A stretch of DNA of 64,000 nt, from positions 37,487 to 101,486 of the forward strand of contig JALHQU010000002.1 in the NCBI GenBank assembly GCA_022841795.1, written 5' to 3'. Positions 1 through 9,159 of the stretch are shown in pieces. Position numbers and translations under genes: made by a program. This DNA comes from Fimbriiglobus sp. GTDB taxonomy: Bacteria; Planctomycetota; Planctomycetia; Gemmatales; Gemmataceae. Position 1 is the first letter of the stretch. Each line of letters starts with the position of its first letter. The notes beneath the pieces are model-generated. The model saw nothing but the letters and a program-made list of their open reading frames with translations, made no database searches and was not told the DNA's origin.

Positions 1-1
1 C

Positions 2-982
2 CAGGACCTGAGTTACGGCCTGGACGAGACCCTGAACGACATTCTGGCCGCGACACAGTCCGTCTCGGCTTTTTTCGAGGTGGTGAACACGCGGCTCGCG
101 GCCCCAGTGGTGCGGGCAAAGGTTGAGGATCGGCTCGGCTTACTGGTCCTCAGGTTCCTGCACGATTCCCATACGAAGACCGCCAGCCTTCCGTTCGGGC
201 TGGCCGACGGAAGTTTCGCGGTCTACCCGACGGACAAGATTCCGCCGGTTTACCTGGTCCCGACCTCGCGCCAGACAACGCTGCTGTACCTCTCGCTACT
301 TTTCCACGAGTTCGGCCACCTGCTCTACGCGTGCCACAAGCCAGAGCTGGACGAGCTAGTCAAGGACTTCCAGGCGGTCGTGGCGAGGGCGCTAGCGCCG
401 AAGTCGGTTCGCAGCCGTGCCGGGGCCGCCAAGTCGTCCACGTTCCGCCGACAAGTGGTCACCGCGTGGTACACGTGGGCGCAGGAGTTCTACTGCGACG
501 CGGTCGGGATCACGATCGGCGGCCCGTGCTTCCTCAAGGCGTTTTCGCACTACTTCCGCACCCGCTCGAACGACCAGTACTACGTGCCCCGGGACCAACA
601 GTTGCAGCGACGACACCCGGTGACGTGGCTCCGAACGAAGATGCTGGTGGATCGCGCGCGCAAGCACGGTATGGACACGCTGGGCGATGGAGTGCAGCAC
701 GCGTGGGAGGCGACCGCTAGGGTGCTCGGCGTCCATGAGGATTACGAGGGAACGTGGGCTGACGAGTTCTTTGTGCCTCTCCGTCAGATGCTCGACGACA
801 TGATCGAGGAGTCGCAGCCGTACCAGCATCGGCCGTCCGATGTTCCGGTGCCCGGTGGGGGCGAAAAGAACTTGAGCCCGGTCCAACTATGCAACCTGGC
901 TTGGGGACAGTTCGAGGCTGACGGCAAGAGCTACCGTGCGTGGGAAAAGGCCGCGATCGAGGCGTTCCTGCGCGGGGCATGA
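2..982 (+). CDS. Zinc metallopeptidase, gluzincin-like (5' partial)
   Basis: The frame is open from position 2, so the gene starts upstream of the window; the GTG at 80 is only an internal candidate start. The protein carries HEFGH (HExxH zinc/catalytic motif) at about 305-319. About 60 residues later it has EFYCDAVG, a plausible third-ligand helix, and then a His-Pro plus Arg segment (RRHPVTWLR) similar to that of M48-type gluzincins. No signal peptide or membrane segment is seen in the visible part, so it is probably cytoplasmic. It ends 142 bp before the adenine methylase-HerA-NurA genes on the same strand and may belong to that unit. The peptidase fold is fairly sure from the motifs; the substrate and family assignment are unknown. 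Confidence 0.6.
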   Translation, partial: QDLSYGLDETLNDILAATQSVSAFFEVVNTRLAAPVVRAKVEDRLGLLVLRFLHDSHTKTASLPFGLADGSFAVYPTDKIPPVYLVPTSRQTTLLYLSLLFHEFGHLLYACHKPELDELVKDFQAVVARALAPKSVRSRAGAAKSSTFRRQVVTAWYTWAQEFYCDAVGITIGGPCFLKAFSHYFRTRSNDQYYVPRDQQLQRRHPVTWLRTKMLVDRARKHGMDTLGDGVQHAWEATARVLGVHEDYEGTWADEFFVPLRQMLDDMIEESQPYQHRPSDVPVPGGGEKNLSPVQLCNLAWGQFEADGKSYRAWEKAAIEAFLRGA

Positions 983-1124
983 AGCTGCCGTGCGGTGCCT
1001 GCGATGTGAAAAGAAGCAGCGGTCGTCGCGCATGTACCGGTTGTGCGGCTTCTGACTCAACGGAGTTGGTAAAGATCCAAGTACTGTAGTGATTGTGTAA
1101 TGGGGGATAACCGAAAGTCGGACA

Positions 1125-1985
1125 GTGCCGACCCCAGACGGGTTGGCTTTCTTCAGGAAGCCGAAGCTGATGATCCCATTCCTGAAATGGCCCGGCGGGA
1201 AGCGGTGGTTCATCCTTCAGCACCCGGGCGTGCTTCCAACCGGCTTCAAACGCTACATCGAGCCCTTCCTCGGCGGTGGGTCCGTTTACTTCCACCTGTG
1301 TCCAGAAACCGCAATCCTTGCGGACACGAACGAGGAGTTGATCACCGCCTACAAAGCGATCAGGGACGAATGGGAACGGGTTGCGACTGTGCTCCGTCGA
1401 TACGATCGCGAGCACGACGAAGACCATTACTACCGGATCCGGGATTGCCGACCGACTTCTCTTGTCGGTCAGGCAGCGCGGATGATCTACCTCAACCGCA
1501 CCTGCTTCAACGGCATCTACCGAGTCAACCGTGAGGGGGAGTTCAACGTTCCGATCGGGACCAAGACCGCAGTGGTTCTGCCCAGCGACGATTTTGCGGG
1601 CATCGCGAGCCAACTCGCGACTGCGGACCTGCGAGTGGCGGATTTTGAGCTAGTGATCGACGAGGCCGGCAAAGGCGACTTCATCTTCGCCGATCCGCCG
1701 TACACGGTGAACCACAACAACAACGGGTTCATCAAGTACAACGAGAAGCTCTTCTCGTGGGAAGATCAGAAGCGTCTCGCCTGTGCGTTGGCGAGAGCCC
1801 GCGAGCGGGGCGCAATGATCGTTGCCACCAACGCGGACCACGGGTCGGTTCGACGGCTGTATTGGCAGCATGGGTTTAGCCTCAACACGGTCGAACGGTT
1901 TAGTTCGATCTCCTGTACCTCGGACAGCCGCAAGCAGTTCAAAGAGGTGATCATCCGAGCCAACTGCGGAGGGAAACGTCCGTGA
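1125..1985 (+). CDS. D12-class (Dam-like) N6-adenine DNA methyltransferase
   Basis: Transfers a methyl group from S-adenosylmethionine to adenine N6 in DNA. The N-terminus has FLKWPGGKR, the SAM-binding FxGxG-like motif of D12 enzymes, followed by EPFLGGGSVYF. The catalytic DPPY motif appears as FADPPYTV at about residue 190. MIYLNRTCFNG is the conserved D12 block between them. The length (286 aa) is normal for the family. The start is either GTG 1125 or, more like the family N-terminus, ATG 1170 (MIPFLKW), which has AGGAAG about 9 bp upstream. The stop overlaps the HerA start by four bases (GTGA), so the genes are translationally coupled. The likely role is self-marking for the nuclease pair downstream; this is inferred from context only. 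Confidence 0.88.
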   Translation: MPTPDGLAFFRKPKLMIPFLKWPGGKRWFILQHPGVLPTGFKRYIEPFLGGGSVYFHLCPETAILADTNEELITAYKAIRDEWERVATVLRRYDREHDEDHYYRIRDCRPTSLVGQAARMIYLNRTCFNGIYRVNREGEFNVPIGTKTAVVLPSDDFAGIASQLATADLRVADFELVIDEAGKGDFIFADPPYTVNHNNNGFIKYNEKLFSWEDQKRLACALARARERGAMIVATNADHGSVRRLYWQHGFSLNTVERFSSISCTSDSRKQFKEVIIRANCGGKRP

Positions 1986-3994
1986 CAAAGAAAATGACAA
2001 CCCTGTCCTCGATGATGAACACGGCGGCGACCCAAGGGAACCCGATCCAGGCGCTACACAAGTTCCTGGAGGCCGAGGCCAAGTTCGAGGCCGCCAGCCT
2101 GATCGACAAGATGCGCTTCGTGGGCTACGTGCTGGAACTCGGGTACGACGTGGCCAAGATCATCACCTCGGACCCCTACAAGCTCGCCGTCGGGGGCATC
2201 CCGCGCGGCTCGTTCCTGATCATGACCCCGAGTAAGCCTGGGGATCTTCCGCCCCACTTCTCGCTCCTTCGTGTCACCGGCGTGTCGCCGACACCACTGA
2301 GCCTACAGGTCCAACAGACGTACTTCGAACTCCACAAGCGGTCGATGCCCGAGCTGGACATCTGGACTCAGGGGGAGCTACAGTGGGGCGCGCTCGATTG
2401 CGACGTGCTGGGCATGTTCTACGCCGACCCGTCCGACATGACCCGGCTCGCGTTCTCGGGCGACGTGAATAACGTGGTGAGTGCTCACCGGTACAAGGTC
2501 TACGCCCCGGACGAGGCGCTACTCCAGTTGATCGTAAACGGCACCGTGAAGAAGGACCTCTGGTTCGACATCGGCTTGCTCCGGACCATGGAGTGCGGAC
2601 TGGTGTCGCAGGGTGCGCTGCCGAACATTCCCGTCTCCATCTCCATGCGGGATTTCAGGGGTTGTCGGACGGCCATGTTCGGGAAGACACGACTCGGCAA
2701 GTCGAACGTTGTGAAGCTGATCGCCCAGGGGATGCTCGAGACGACGGCCGCGGACAACAGCGTCGGCCAACTCATTTTCGACATCAACGGGGAGTACGCG
2801 AACGACAACCCGCAGGACGGGAATCGATCGATCCGCTCGGCATTCGCCGACAGGTGCCAGGTCTATGCACTGACGACCAGGCCCAACACACCGTCACAGC
2901 CGCTGCGGCTGAACTTCTACGAGCAACCCAGTTCCTGCATCGAGATCATCGCGTCGATGCTCGCGCAGGACAACAAGATGTCCAACTACGTGCGGAGTTT
3001 CGCGACGGTGAAGCTCCCACTGATCGGCTCGATTGCCGGACTCGCAGAGGGAGAAAAGGCCCGGCCGATCCGCAAGATCCAGATGTACTGGGCCATCCTC
3101 CATAAGGCGGGATTCGCCATGGACGAACCGCGGCTCCGTAGACTCGGGTTGGCCGCGCGGCATACCAAGCACTTTGATCCACACTTCAATCAAGCCCTAC
3201 GCGCGGCCGCTCACCAAGCCGTCCGGAATGCGGCCCCGCCGGGAGATCCCGCGACACTGGATGAACTGGTCGCCGAACTGGAAGTGATGGCTCAGTTCCG
3301 ACGCGACGACCCGAACAACGCGGCGCTGATGAGCGGCAATAAGCCGATGTTCGACGCCGACGACGGCGCGATGCTCGAATTCCTGAACCCCGCCTCTGGC
3401 TCCGGTCCGACCATTCTGCGCCCGTACACGACCTATCACTCCCCCCACGCGGGGGATTTCGTAAACGAGATTCTGAAGCTGATGGACGAGGGCAAGACAG
3501 TGATCCTCGACCTCGGCAACGCGACCGACGAAATCCGGCGTTATTTCGCGGACATGTTGTCACGTGCGGTCTTTTCCAACCAAGAGCAAAAGTTCGTCGG
3601 TAATAAGCTCGGCGACAAATTCGTTCAGCTCTACTTCGAAGAGGCGCACAACCTATTCCCGGTGGATGACAAGGACCTGACCGGGGTATACGCCCGCTTC
3701 GCGAAGGAGGGGGCGAAGTTCCACATCGGCATGGTCTACTCGACGCAGTCGCCATCGACGATTAACCGCGAGTTGCTGGCGCAGACGGAGAACTTCTTCG
3801 TCGCGCACCTGGCAAGTCAGGATGAAACCAAAGCGTTGGCGCGAGTGCAGATCGCATTCGCCGGGATCGAGCAGGACATCCTCCGGGCGAAGACCCCCGG
3901 GTACATTCGGATGCTCACCCTGTCTCACCGGTTCGTAGTTCCTGTCCAAGCCCGGAAGTTCGAGGCCGACGTCCCGATCGTCACCGGTTCTTGA
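1982..3994 (+). CDS. HerA-like DNA translocase ATPase
   Basis: A hexameric pump-type ATPase of the FtsK-HerA superfamily (DUF87 type). Walker A is GKTRLGKS at about residues 234-241, followed by LIFDINGEY. Walker B lies in VQLYFEEAH near residue 550. A C-terminal STQSPSTINRELLAQ block is the usual sensor/arginine-finger region of HerA. The N-terminal roughly 150 residues would correspond to the HAS-barrel. At 670 aa it is longer than typical archaeal HerA (about 500 aa). It starts with GTG overlapping the methylase stop, and its end overlaps the NurA start (ATG 3991), making a coupled methylase-HerA-NurA operon. HerA normally loads and activates the NurA nuclease for DNA end processing. In bacteria HerA genes recur in antiviral loci. 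Confidence 0.85.
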   Translation: MTKKMTTLSSMMNTAATQGNPIQALHKFLEAEAKFEAASLIDKMRFVGYVLELGYDVAKIITSDPYKLAVGGIPRGSFLIMTPSKPGDLPPHFSLLRVTGVSPTPLSLQVQQTYFELHKRSMPELDIWTQGELQWGALDCDVLGMFYADPSDMTRLAFSGDVNNVVSAHRYKVYAPDEALLQLIVNGTVKKDLWFDIGLLRTMECGLVSQGALPNIPVSISMRDFRGCRTAMFGKTRLGKSNVVKLIAQGMLETTAADNSVGQLIFDINGEYANDNPQDGNRSIRSAFADRCQVYALTTRPNTPSQPLRLNFYEQPSSCIEIIASMLAQDNKMSNYVRSFATVKLPLIGSIAGLAEGEKARPIRKIQMYWAILHKAGFAMDEPRLRRLGLAARHTKHFDPHFNQALRAAAHQAVRNAAPPGDPATLDELVAELEVMAQFRRDDPNNAALMSGNKPMFDADDGAMLEFLNPASGSGPTILRPYTTYHSPHAGDFVNEILKLMDEGKTVILDLGNATDEIRRYFADMLSRAVFSNQEQKFVGNKLGDKFVQLYFEEAHNLFPVDDKDLTGVYARFAKEGAKFHIGMVYSTQSPSTINRELLAQTENFFVAHLASQDETKALARVQIAFAGIEQDILRAKTPGYIRMLTLSHRFVVPVQARKFEADVPIVTGS

Positions 3995-5340
3995 GGTGCC
4001 ACATGCCATACAGCGGAGGAGAACGGCTGCCCGGCGAGGCCGCGTCCAAGCTCGGCCACCTCGCGGTAGTCGAGAGCCGTTGGGTGCAGGCGCTTGTGAA
4101 GGACTTCGAGCGGTCGGTCACGACCGATATGGATGTCAGCAAGACCCCGTGGACGACGTTCGATGCGACGGGAGCTGCGCCCCTCAGTCGTGTCTGGGCT
4201 GTGGACGGGTCCTTTGTCCCCGTGCAGTCACAGGAGCGACCGCCCCGCGAGGTGGCCTTCGTCAAGACCTCGCTCATCACCGTCGATAAGGTGAAGCTCG
4301 ATACCATCGACAAGGATCACCCGCACCCGCTCCACTTGCGCGAGATCATGGCCGAGAGCGGGTTGTTCCACTCCACCGTCTTCCCGTTGAAGAACATCCG
4401 CACTTCAATGGGGTCGAACTATGACACCATCCGCCACATCATCCGTGACTCGATTCCGGCGGATGCCGATCGCGCGTTCTACGAGACGTTGAAGTGGCTG
4501 GCCTATCAGAAGTGGCTTCCGGTACCGACCCGTTCGCCGGCGTTTGAGTGCCCGTGCTGCGGTGTGAAGATCGACAACGGACTCCCACCCGATGCCGACG
4601 CGGCTCCATGCCCACACTGCAAGGCTGAAGTGTTCCTGACCGACATGATCGGCTTCCACTTGGACATGGGTGAGGACAGCGCCCCCGATTCTCTGGCGTC
4701 CTCCTACATGCTGGTGATGGAGCACCTCATGCTCTTCACCCCGATCAGGCTCTGCTGGGACCACACGGACAAGCAGATGCTGAGCGAGACGCTGTTCATA
4801 AAGGACGGACCACTCACCTTGCGGAGCCAGTATTCGAAGCTGGTGATCCCGATTCGAGCCTTCCTGCAGTACGCGAAGACCAAGGGCCGGCCGGCCCACA
4901 TTATCGGGCAGGAGAAGACGGGAACCTTCGCCGATCACTTGGCTTCAATCGTCCGATTCGCCCCGCCTGACCGTCGAGGGGAGAAGCCATCTTGCGCAGT
5001 GCTTTCGCACGAGTACGTCAGGCGAGAGGTTTACCGCGCGCCGGACCTCCTGAACCCTTACGGAATGAGAACGAATTGGGGCGAGAAGCTCTACCTGAAG
5101 ATCGACCCCGGCACTCACATGGTGCTGAACGTGCCAACCGGTGATTACGATCCTGCGCCGACCTTCCCGCAAGAGGCCGACATGATTGGGCTGAAGAGGA
5201 TCCTGGCGACTATCCCCAGCCTCATCAGCCACAAGTATGAGGGCGCTCTGTTCCCGATCGAGCTGGCGAACGGGATCGCCTCCATGTCGAATTACCCCTC
5301 AGCGAAAATCCTCGAGCGGTTTCTCGTCGGGAAGAAGTAG
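3991..5340 (+). CDS. NurA-domain nuclease with zinc-ribbon insertion
   Basis: Predicted partner nuclease of HerA. The first NurA motif is AVDGSF (metal-binding Asp, about residue 72). A second is LFIKDGPL near residue 270. A late block, HIIGQEKTGTFADH, fits the position of the third NurA acidic/basic motif. Between the first two motifs lies an apparent zinc ribbon, CPCC at about 187-190 and CPHC at about 207-210, which is not part of the canonical NurA core. The ATG overlaps the last codons of HerA by four bases. NurA family nucleases degrade DNA ends in complex with HerA. The insertion could give substrate or partner specificity. The next gene downstream is convergent. Confidence 0.75.
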   Translation: MRCHMPYSGGERLPGEAASKLGHLAVVESRWVQALVKDFERSVTTDMDVSKTPWTTFDATGAAPLSRVWAVDGSFVPVQSQERPPREVAFVKTSLITVDKVKLDTIDKDHPHPLHLREIMAESGLFHSTVFPLKNIRTSMGSNYDTIRHIIRDSIPADADRAFYETLKWLAYQKWLPVPTRSPAFECPCCGVKIDNGLPPDADAAPCPHCKAEVFLTDMIGFHLDMGEDSAPDSLASSYMLVMEHLMLFTPIRLCWDHTDKQMLSETLFIKDGPLTLRSQYSKLVIPIRAFLQYAKTKGRPAHIIGQEKTGTFADHLASIVRFAPPDRRGEKPSCAVLSHEYVRREVYRAPDLLNPYGMRTNWGEKLYLKIDPGTHMVLNVPTGDYDPAPTFPQEADMIGLKRILATIPSLISHKYEGALFPIELANGIASMSNYPSAKILERFLVGKK

Positions 5341-5623
5341 TGGAGTGGTTCAAAACGGACGTGTTGTTCAACGTCAACCAGCGGCCTTGATCCGCGCCGG
5401 CGTGACCCACACACGAGCGGTGCCTTCGGTGATGAGCAGTATCCCATCGTCTCTCTGTTATTCCTCCGGACACTGGGCGGGCGGCGCTCGATGTGGAAGT
5501 CCCGGAATGCTGAACCCGCTGGGCGAGGTGAAGGTGCGCGGCCGGGCACGCTTCCAACATGCGTCGGTCGAGAAGTTGTTCAGCACCCCGAAACTGTGGC
5601 TGCAAGAGACGGCGAGGTTGGTC

Positions 5624-6814
5624 TCATAGCATGTCCTCGATCGCTGCGTCCGAGAGCCGCCAAGCCTTGCAGATCCCCATGATCTCTTCGATCCGCGTCG
5701 CCGCGCCAGCCGGAGGCGACGTCGGAGCGACTTCCTGCTTGTCGGCGGCGATGAACCTCATATCCTCGGGTCCACCCAACTCCGCGGTCACGTCCTCTTC
5801 CTTGACGACCTCTCCTTCCATGAACAGTTTGTTGTCAGCGGTCTTGTCATCGAAGATGTAGGTGAAGTCCATGAGGTAGGGTTGTTCTTTCGTGGGCGGA
5901 ACGTCGTGCGGCTCGAAGAACTCTGTCCGGACCGCGTGATCGGTATGAAGAAACCCGCCGTAGGAACCGCAGTCCTTCCCCTTGAGCCGCTCGGCGTCTG
6001 ACGGCTTGGTTGCTGCGGTCCATTGGTACGGCCTGATCGACCTTCCGTGCGTTTCGTCGAGCAGGTACGTCGCTGGTCCGTGTGGAAGATGCTTCTCCGC
6101 AGCATTAATTGTCAGCATGGCGGTGCGGACGGCCCACTCGACCCTGGCCGATTTCGCTCTGTACCACTCTTGCTGTTTGGCCATGTGACCGAGGCTATTC
6201 GCGGTGAACGCGATGCCCCCGGGAACGCGGTGGTCGTGCCACCACCTGCGGTCACCTGCCGCGCCGAAGAAATCTACCGAGAACGTGAACTTCACCACAT
6301 CGTTCGTCTTCGGATTGCGGAGGTAGAGCCACTCGTAGACGATGTCGTTTCCGCGGATGTCCGGCTTGGAGGCCCAACCAGCGAGCCTCTGTAGGTGAAG
6401 TGCGAATTGGTAGAGCTGCTGGTTGGGCTCGGCCTTACAGACCTTCGGGTCGCACACGACCAGCATGAAACCGTGCTTCGGCTCGCCCCGGAGCGCCTGG
6501 TTCTTCCATCTCGTCCGGCTGGCGGCGATTTTCGCCCGGACGTCGTCGTCGGAGGAGAGAATGTCTTCCGTGGTCAGGAAGCAGTAGTGTATTCCGTTCT
6601 TGCCCGCGGCGATCTGCCCGAACAGGCACGGCTGCTTGTCTTGCAGCCATGACTCCAAGACGTATCGCCGCTGCGGGTCGATGGCAAACGGGTCGTGCAG
6701 CACCTCGTTGACCGTCACGATGTCGTCCGAGAACTTCCTATCAATCCGCTGGCGCTCCCGGTCTGCCGTGAGCAACCGGTAGTGCTCGACCAGCGTCGTG
6801 GGCGGCATACTCAT
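5624..6814 (-). CDS. Conserved-looking hypothetical protein (protease operon, last gene)
   Basis: I do not recognise this 396-aa soluble protein. It is rich in Trp, Asp and His, with clustered residues such as RRWWHDHRVPGG and TANSLGHM in the middle and a charged C-terminal tail. No signal peptide or membrane helix is visible. The start is taken at ATG 6814 because it overlaps the stop of the 75-aa gene as ATGA; an earlier in-frame ATG lies at 6823. It is the last gene of a coupled operon behind a trypsin-like protease and its free N-terminal domain, so it may be the protease substrate or the effector the protease controls. That is inference. It converges with the NurA gene, 283 bp away. Confidence 0.65.
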   Translation of the reverse strand: MSMPPTTLVEHYRLLTADRERQRIDRKFSDDIVTVNEVLHDPFAIDPQRRYVLESWLQDKQPCLFGQIAAGKNGIHYCFLTTEDILSSDDDVRAKIAASRTRWKNQALRGEPKHGFMLVVCDPKVCKAEPNQQLYQFALHLQRLAGWASKPDIRGNDIVYEWLYLRNPKTNDVVKFTFSVDFFGAAGDRRWWHDHRVPGGIAFTANSLGHMAKQQEWYRAKSARVEWAVRTAMLTINAAEKHLPHGPATYLLDETHGRSIRPYQWTAATKPSDAERLKGKDCGSYGGFLHTDHAVRTEFFEPHDVPPTKEQPYLMDFTYIFDDKTADNKLFMEGEVVKEEDVTAELGGPEDMRFIAADKQEVAPTSPPAGAATRIEEIMGICKAWRLSDAAIEDML

Positions 6815-7038
6815 TCCATCCATCCCCCAAGCGGTGCGATCGTACCGAACTCGAAGAAAGAGACTTTATACCCCTCCCACTCGTCGTTGAGCCAGGGAAG
6901 GCGCGGACGGGTGGACGTGGTGAGGTAGAGGATGATGATCGGCTTGCCGTTCTCCTCCCCCACCCCAATTGCAGAGAGCCACCCCGGGCGTCCGAGACGC
7001 TCGCGCAGCTCTTTCACAGCATCGTGAATGTCCTTCAT
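6811..7038 (-). CDS. Standalone copy of the protease N-terminal domain (75 aa)
   Basis: A small soluble protein whose core (residues 22-68, AIGVGEENGKPIIILYL then WEGYKVSFFEFG) aligns by eye with residues 70-113 of the neighbouring protease (AVGIEEGKDNPGVVVYV then IDGVPVQLLKIG). Both show a G-[VI]-x-x-[EG] turn, a hydrophobic strand IIILYL/VVVYV, and a final 'x-G-x-x-V' strand. It is therefore a free version of the domain that precedes the catalytic domain. ATG 7038 overlaps the protease stop (ATGA at 7035-7038) and its own stop overlaps the next ATG. It could act as an inhibitor, pro-domain mimic or adaptor. The relationship is seen in the sequence; the role is a guess. Confidence 0.65.
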   Translation of the reverse strand: MKDIHDAVKELRERLGRPGWLSAIGVGEENGKPIIILYLTTSTRPRLPWLNDEWEGYKVSFFEFGTIAPLGGWME

Positions 7039-8144
7039 ACGCCGTGACCACTCACCAATTCCGCCTTGAGTTGCTTCAGCACGTGGCGGATCGGAATCAT
7101 GAGCCCCAGAGTCCCGCTCGAACTGGAAGAAAACAGGACACCGACTGCTGCCTTCCCGTCCGCGGTCACCACAAGGCTTCCCGAATCCCCGGGGAGAGCG
7201 AAGTGTCCATCGTCGGCGCGGACGTACCACACGTTCTGAAACCAGACATTCCCCTTGAACGCCTTCGCGTTGCACGGGATGGGTATCGGGTCGAAAACCA
7301 GCGTATGCACCAGCCCAGTCGTGACGCCGGTGGTGCGCCCAGTCTTCTTCACTGCCATCCCGGCCTTCGGGTCCACGATCTCCTTGGGCGTGTCGTAGCC
7401 CTCATCGTCACCCTGCCAAGAGGTAACTCCATCGAGGTCCAGAATCCGACCAAGAGCAAGGTCGTGCTCACACGGATCGACGTGTCGAGGGTCGCCACTT
7501 TGAAGGGGCAGCGTCAAGCCGAGTTCCCCGATCGACCTGGGGTGCGGGGCGTTGGGACGGGCGTCGTCCGATGCCGGAGCCATGATCGGCATCCCCGGCG
7601 GGATGTGGTTGCACCCCGCGAGGACGTGGTTGTTCGACAGCATGTAGAGGTTTTCGTCCCCATGCCGCTTGACGAGCGCACCAAACGTCCCAGCGTCACC
7701 ACCGCCGGAGGCACAGGAGCTGCCACAGGCGATGCGGTCATCATGGAGAAAGGCATTGGGCTCGCGTGTTGCCTTTCCGGCTTGATCCGGGCGGAGGCTG
7801 ACCAGACCGATCTTCAGAAGTTGAACAGGCACCCCGTCGATCGTTTTCGGGAATCGCTTCAGGTCGCGCGTGGAGCCTTTGACGACATAGACCACGACAC
7901 CCGGGTTATCCTTGCCCTCCTCGATCCCGACTGCTTGGACTGCCAAACCAGTGAACGGAGCGGTTTCGTCCCAGATCTCCTTCTTTTGCCGCGAGGCAGC
8001 GAACTGCATGGCATCGTCGGGAGACCCGATGCGCTGGGGAACCACCGAAAGGTTGCCCTGCGCCAGGAATCTCTTCATCAAAAGCTGTGCCACGAGCTTT
8101 GCTTTGTTCACGGGGCGATCTCCGAGCGTCTCGGCCACCGCCAT
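7035..8144 (-). CDS. Trypsin-like serine protease
   Basis: A chymotrypsin-fold protease of about 369 aa. The triad is visible: His173 in SNNHVLA, Asp228 in EHDLALG, and Ser321 in ALPGDSGSLV. Residues 1-60 are helical-looking, 68-113 form a small domain also found alone in the next gene, and the catalytic domain follows from about 135. No export signal is evident, so it is probably intracellular. ATG 8144 is preferred; a TTG at 8153 is the alternative. It is the first gene of a three-gene coupled operon. Cytoplasmic trypsin-like proteases of this kind occur in bacterial conflict systems, where they cleave an effector. That link is inferred here from the neighbouring methylase-HerA-NurA and HNH genes. 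Confidence 0.85.
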   Translation of the reverse strand: MAVAETLGDRPVNKAKLVAQLLMKRFLAQGNLSVVPQRIGSPDDAMQFAASRQKKEIWDETAPFTGLAVQAVGIEEGKDNPGVVVYVVKGSTRDLKRFPKTIDGVPVQLLKIGLVSLRPDQAGKATREPNAFLHDDRIACGSSCASGGGDAGTFGALVKRHGDENLYMLSNNHVLAGCNHIPPGMPIMAPASDDARPNAPHPRSIGELGLTLPLQSGDPRHVDPCEHDLALGRILDLDGVTSWQGDDEGYDTPKEIVDPKAGMAVKKTGRTTGVTTGLVHTLVFDPIPIPCNAKAFKGNVWFQNVWYVRADDGHFALPGDSGSLVVTADGKAAVGVLFSSSSSGTLGLMIPIRHVLKQLKAELVSGHGV

Positions 8145-8228
8145 CCCCGGCAAGGGCTCTGTTCTGCAGTGGTTGTTGGGGCGAGGTTTGTATCGTAGCT
8201 GTTCGAAGATCGCCCCAAAAGGACAATT

Positions 8229-9159
8229 CTAACTCCGCAGCGGTTCACAAGGGATGTCGGAAGCCGGAAAAGCGGCTGGGTCGACCCCGCCCTTGTACCA
8301 GTGGCCGGTGCCGGTGACCACGGCCACCCGGCGGGTGCCGCCGCCGTACCACGCCACGGTCAGCCGCGAGCGGGAACTGGGTCGCAGCCCGGCGATGGCC
8401 TGGCGGGGCTTGGGCAGTCGCCCGCCCTTCACCCGCGGCCGCTCGTTCCCGGCGTAGGCGGGTAGCGGGGCGAACAGGTGGGCGTCCGGATGGCACTTGC
8501 TCACCAAGGTGAGCAAGTGCCGGTGGCGATGGCAGAAGCGGGCGACGGCGTGCGTGCCGTAGCTGGAATCGCCGACGACCACGAACGTGCGGCCGGGAAC
8601 CCGGAGGAGCATCAGCCGGAGCAGACGGCAGGCGAGTTGAGTGGGGTGCGGTGGCGGCCGCCCTCGGCCCGACTGACTTCCGGCGTGCGGTACAAGTCCA
8701 CCAGGACGGGCAGAGCCCACGGGCGGGTGGCGAACGGGAAGCGGACGAGGACGGCGAGCACCACCCAGCGGTGGCCGTACGCCAGGCGGTGTAGCGGTGG
8801 GAGGAGCGGACCGGGTCGCGGTGCCGCCCCTTGCCGTACACCCGCCGGCCGGGGTGCCCGTTGATGGTGTCGTCCCCGACCAGGAGTACCGGGCCGGCGG
8901 GCACCAGGCGCTCGAGCAGGAAGCGGGTGAGTGCGCAGCCGAGGTCGAGGCCAGACCATTTGGGCGGCGGACAGCACCCGCCGGTAGCTGGCGTCGTGAC
9001 CGGGGCCAGAGACCCGACGGTGCGGAGCAAGTTGGCGACGGTGCGGCGGCCGGTGGTGAGGATGGCCGCGGCCGTCAGGACGACGAACCGGGCGGCGGTC
9101 AGTTGGGTGAAGTGCGGGAGCAGAACGGCGAGCAGTGGCTGATCTTCGACCGGGACCAT
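8229..9159 (-). pseudogene. Transposase (DDE superfamily) broken by several frameshifts
   Basis: A continuous transposase can only be read by switching among three frames on the minus strand. The N-terminus from ATG 9159 reads RTVANLLRTVGSLAP. The middle gives the catalytic GDDTINGHPGRRVYGKGRHRD and then YGHRWVVLAVLVRFP and FATRPWALPVLVDLYR. The C-terminal third in another frame gives VVGDSSYGTHAVARF and later NERPRVKGGRLPKP. The acidic residues of GDDT and GDSSYGT are the expected DDE core. This matches the DDE-type transposases common in planctomycetes, but I would not name the IS family. At least three shifts make it inactive. Terminal inverted repeats could not be delimited. Confidence 0.75.

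Noticed and set aside
6969..8198. A 409-codon open frame on the plus strand across the protease gene
   Set aside because: It is antisense to a protease with a complete catalytic triad; its composition is that of a shadow frame.
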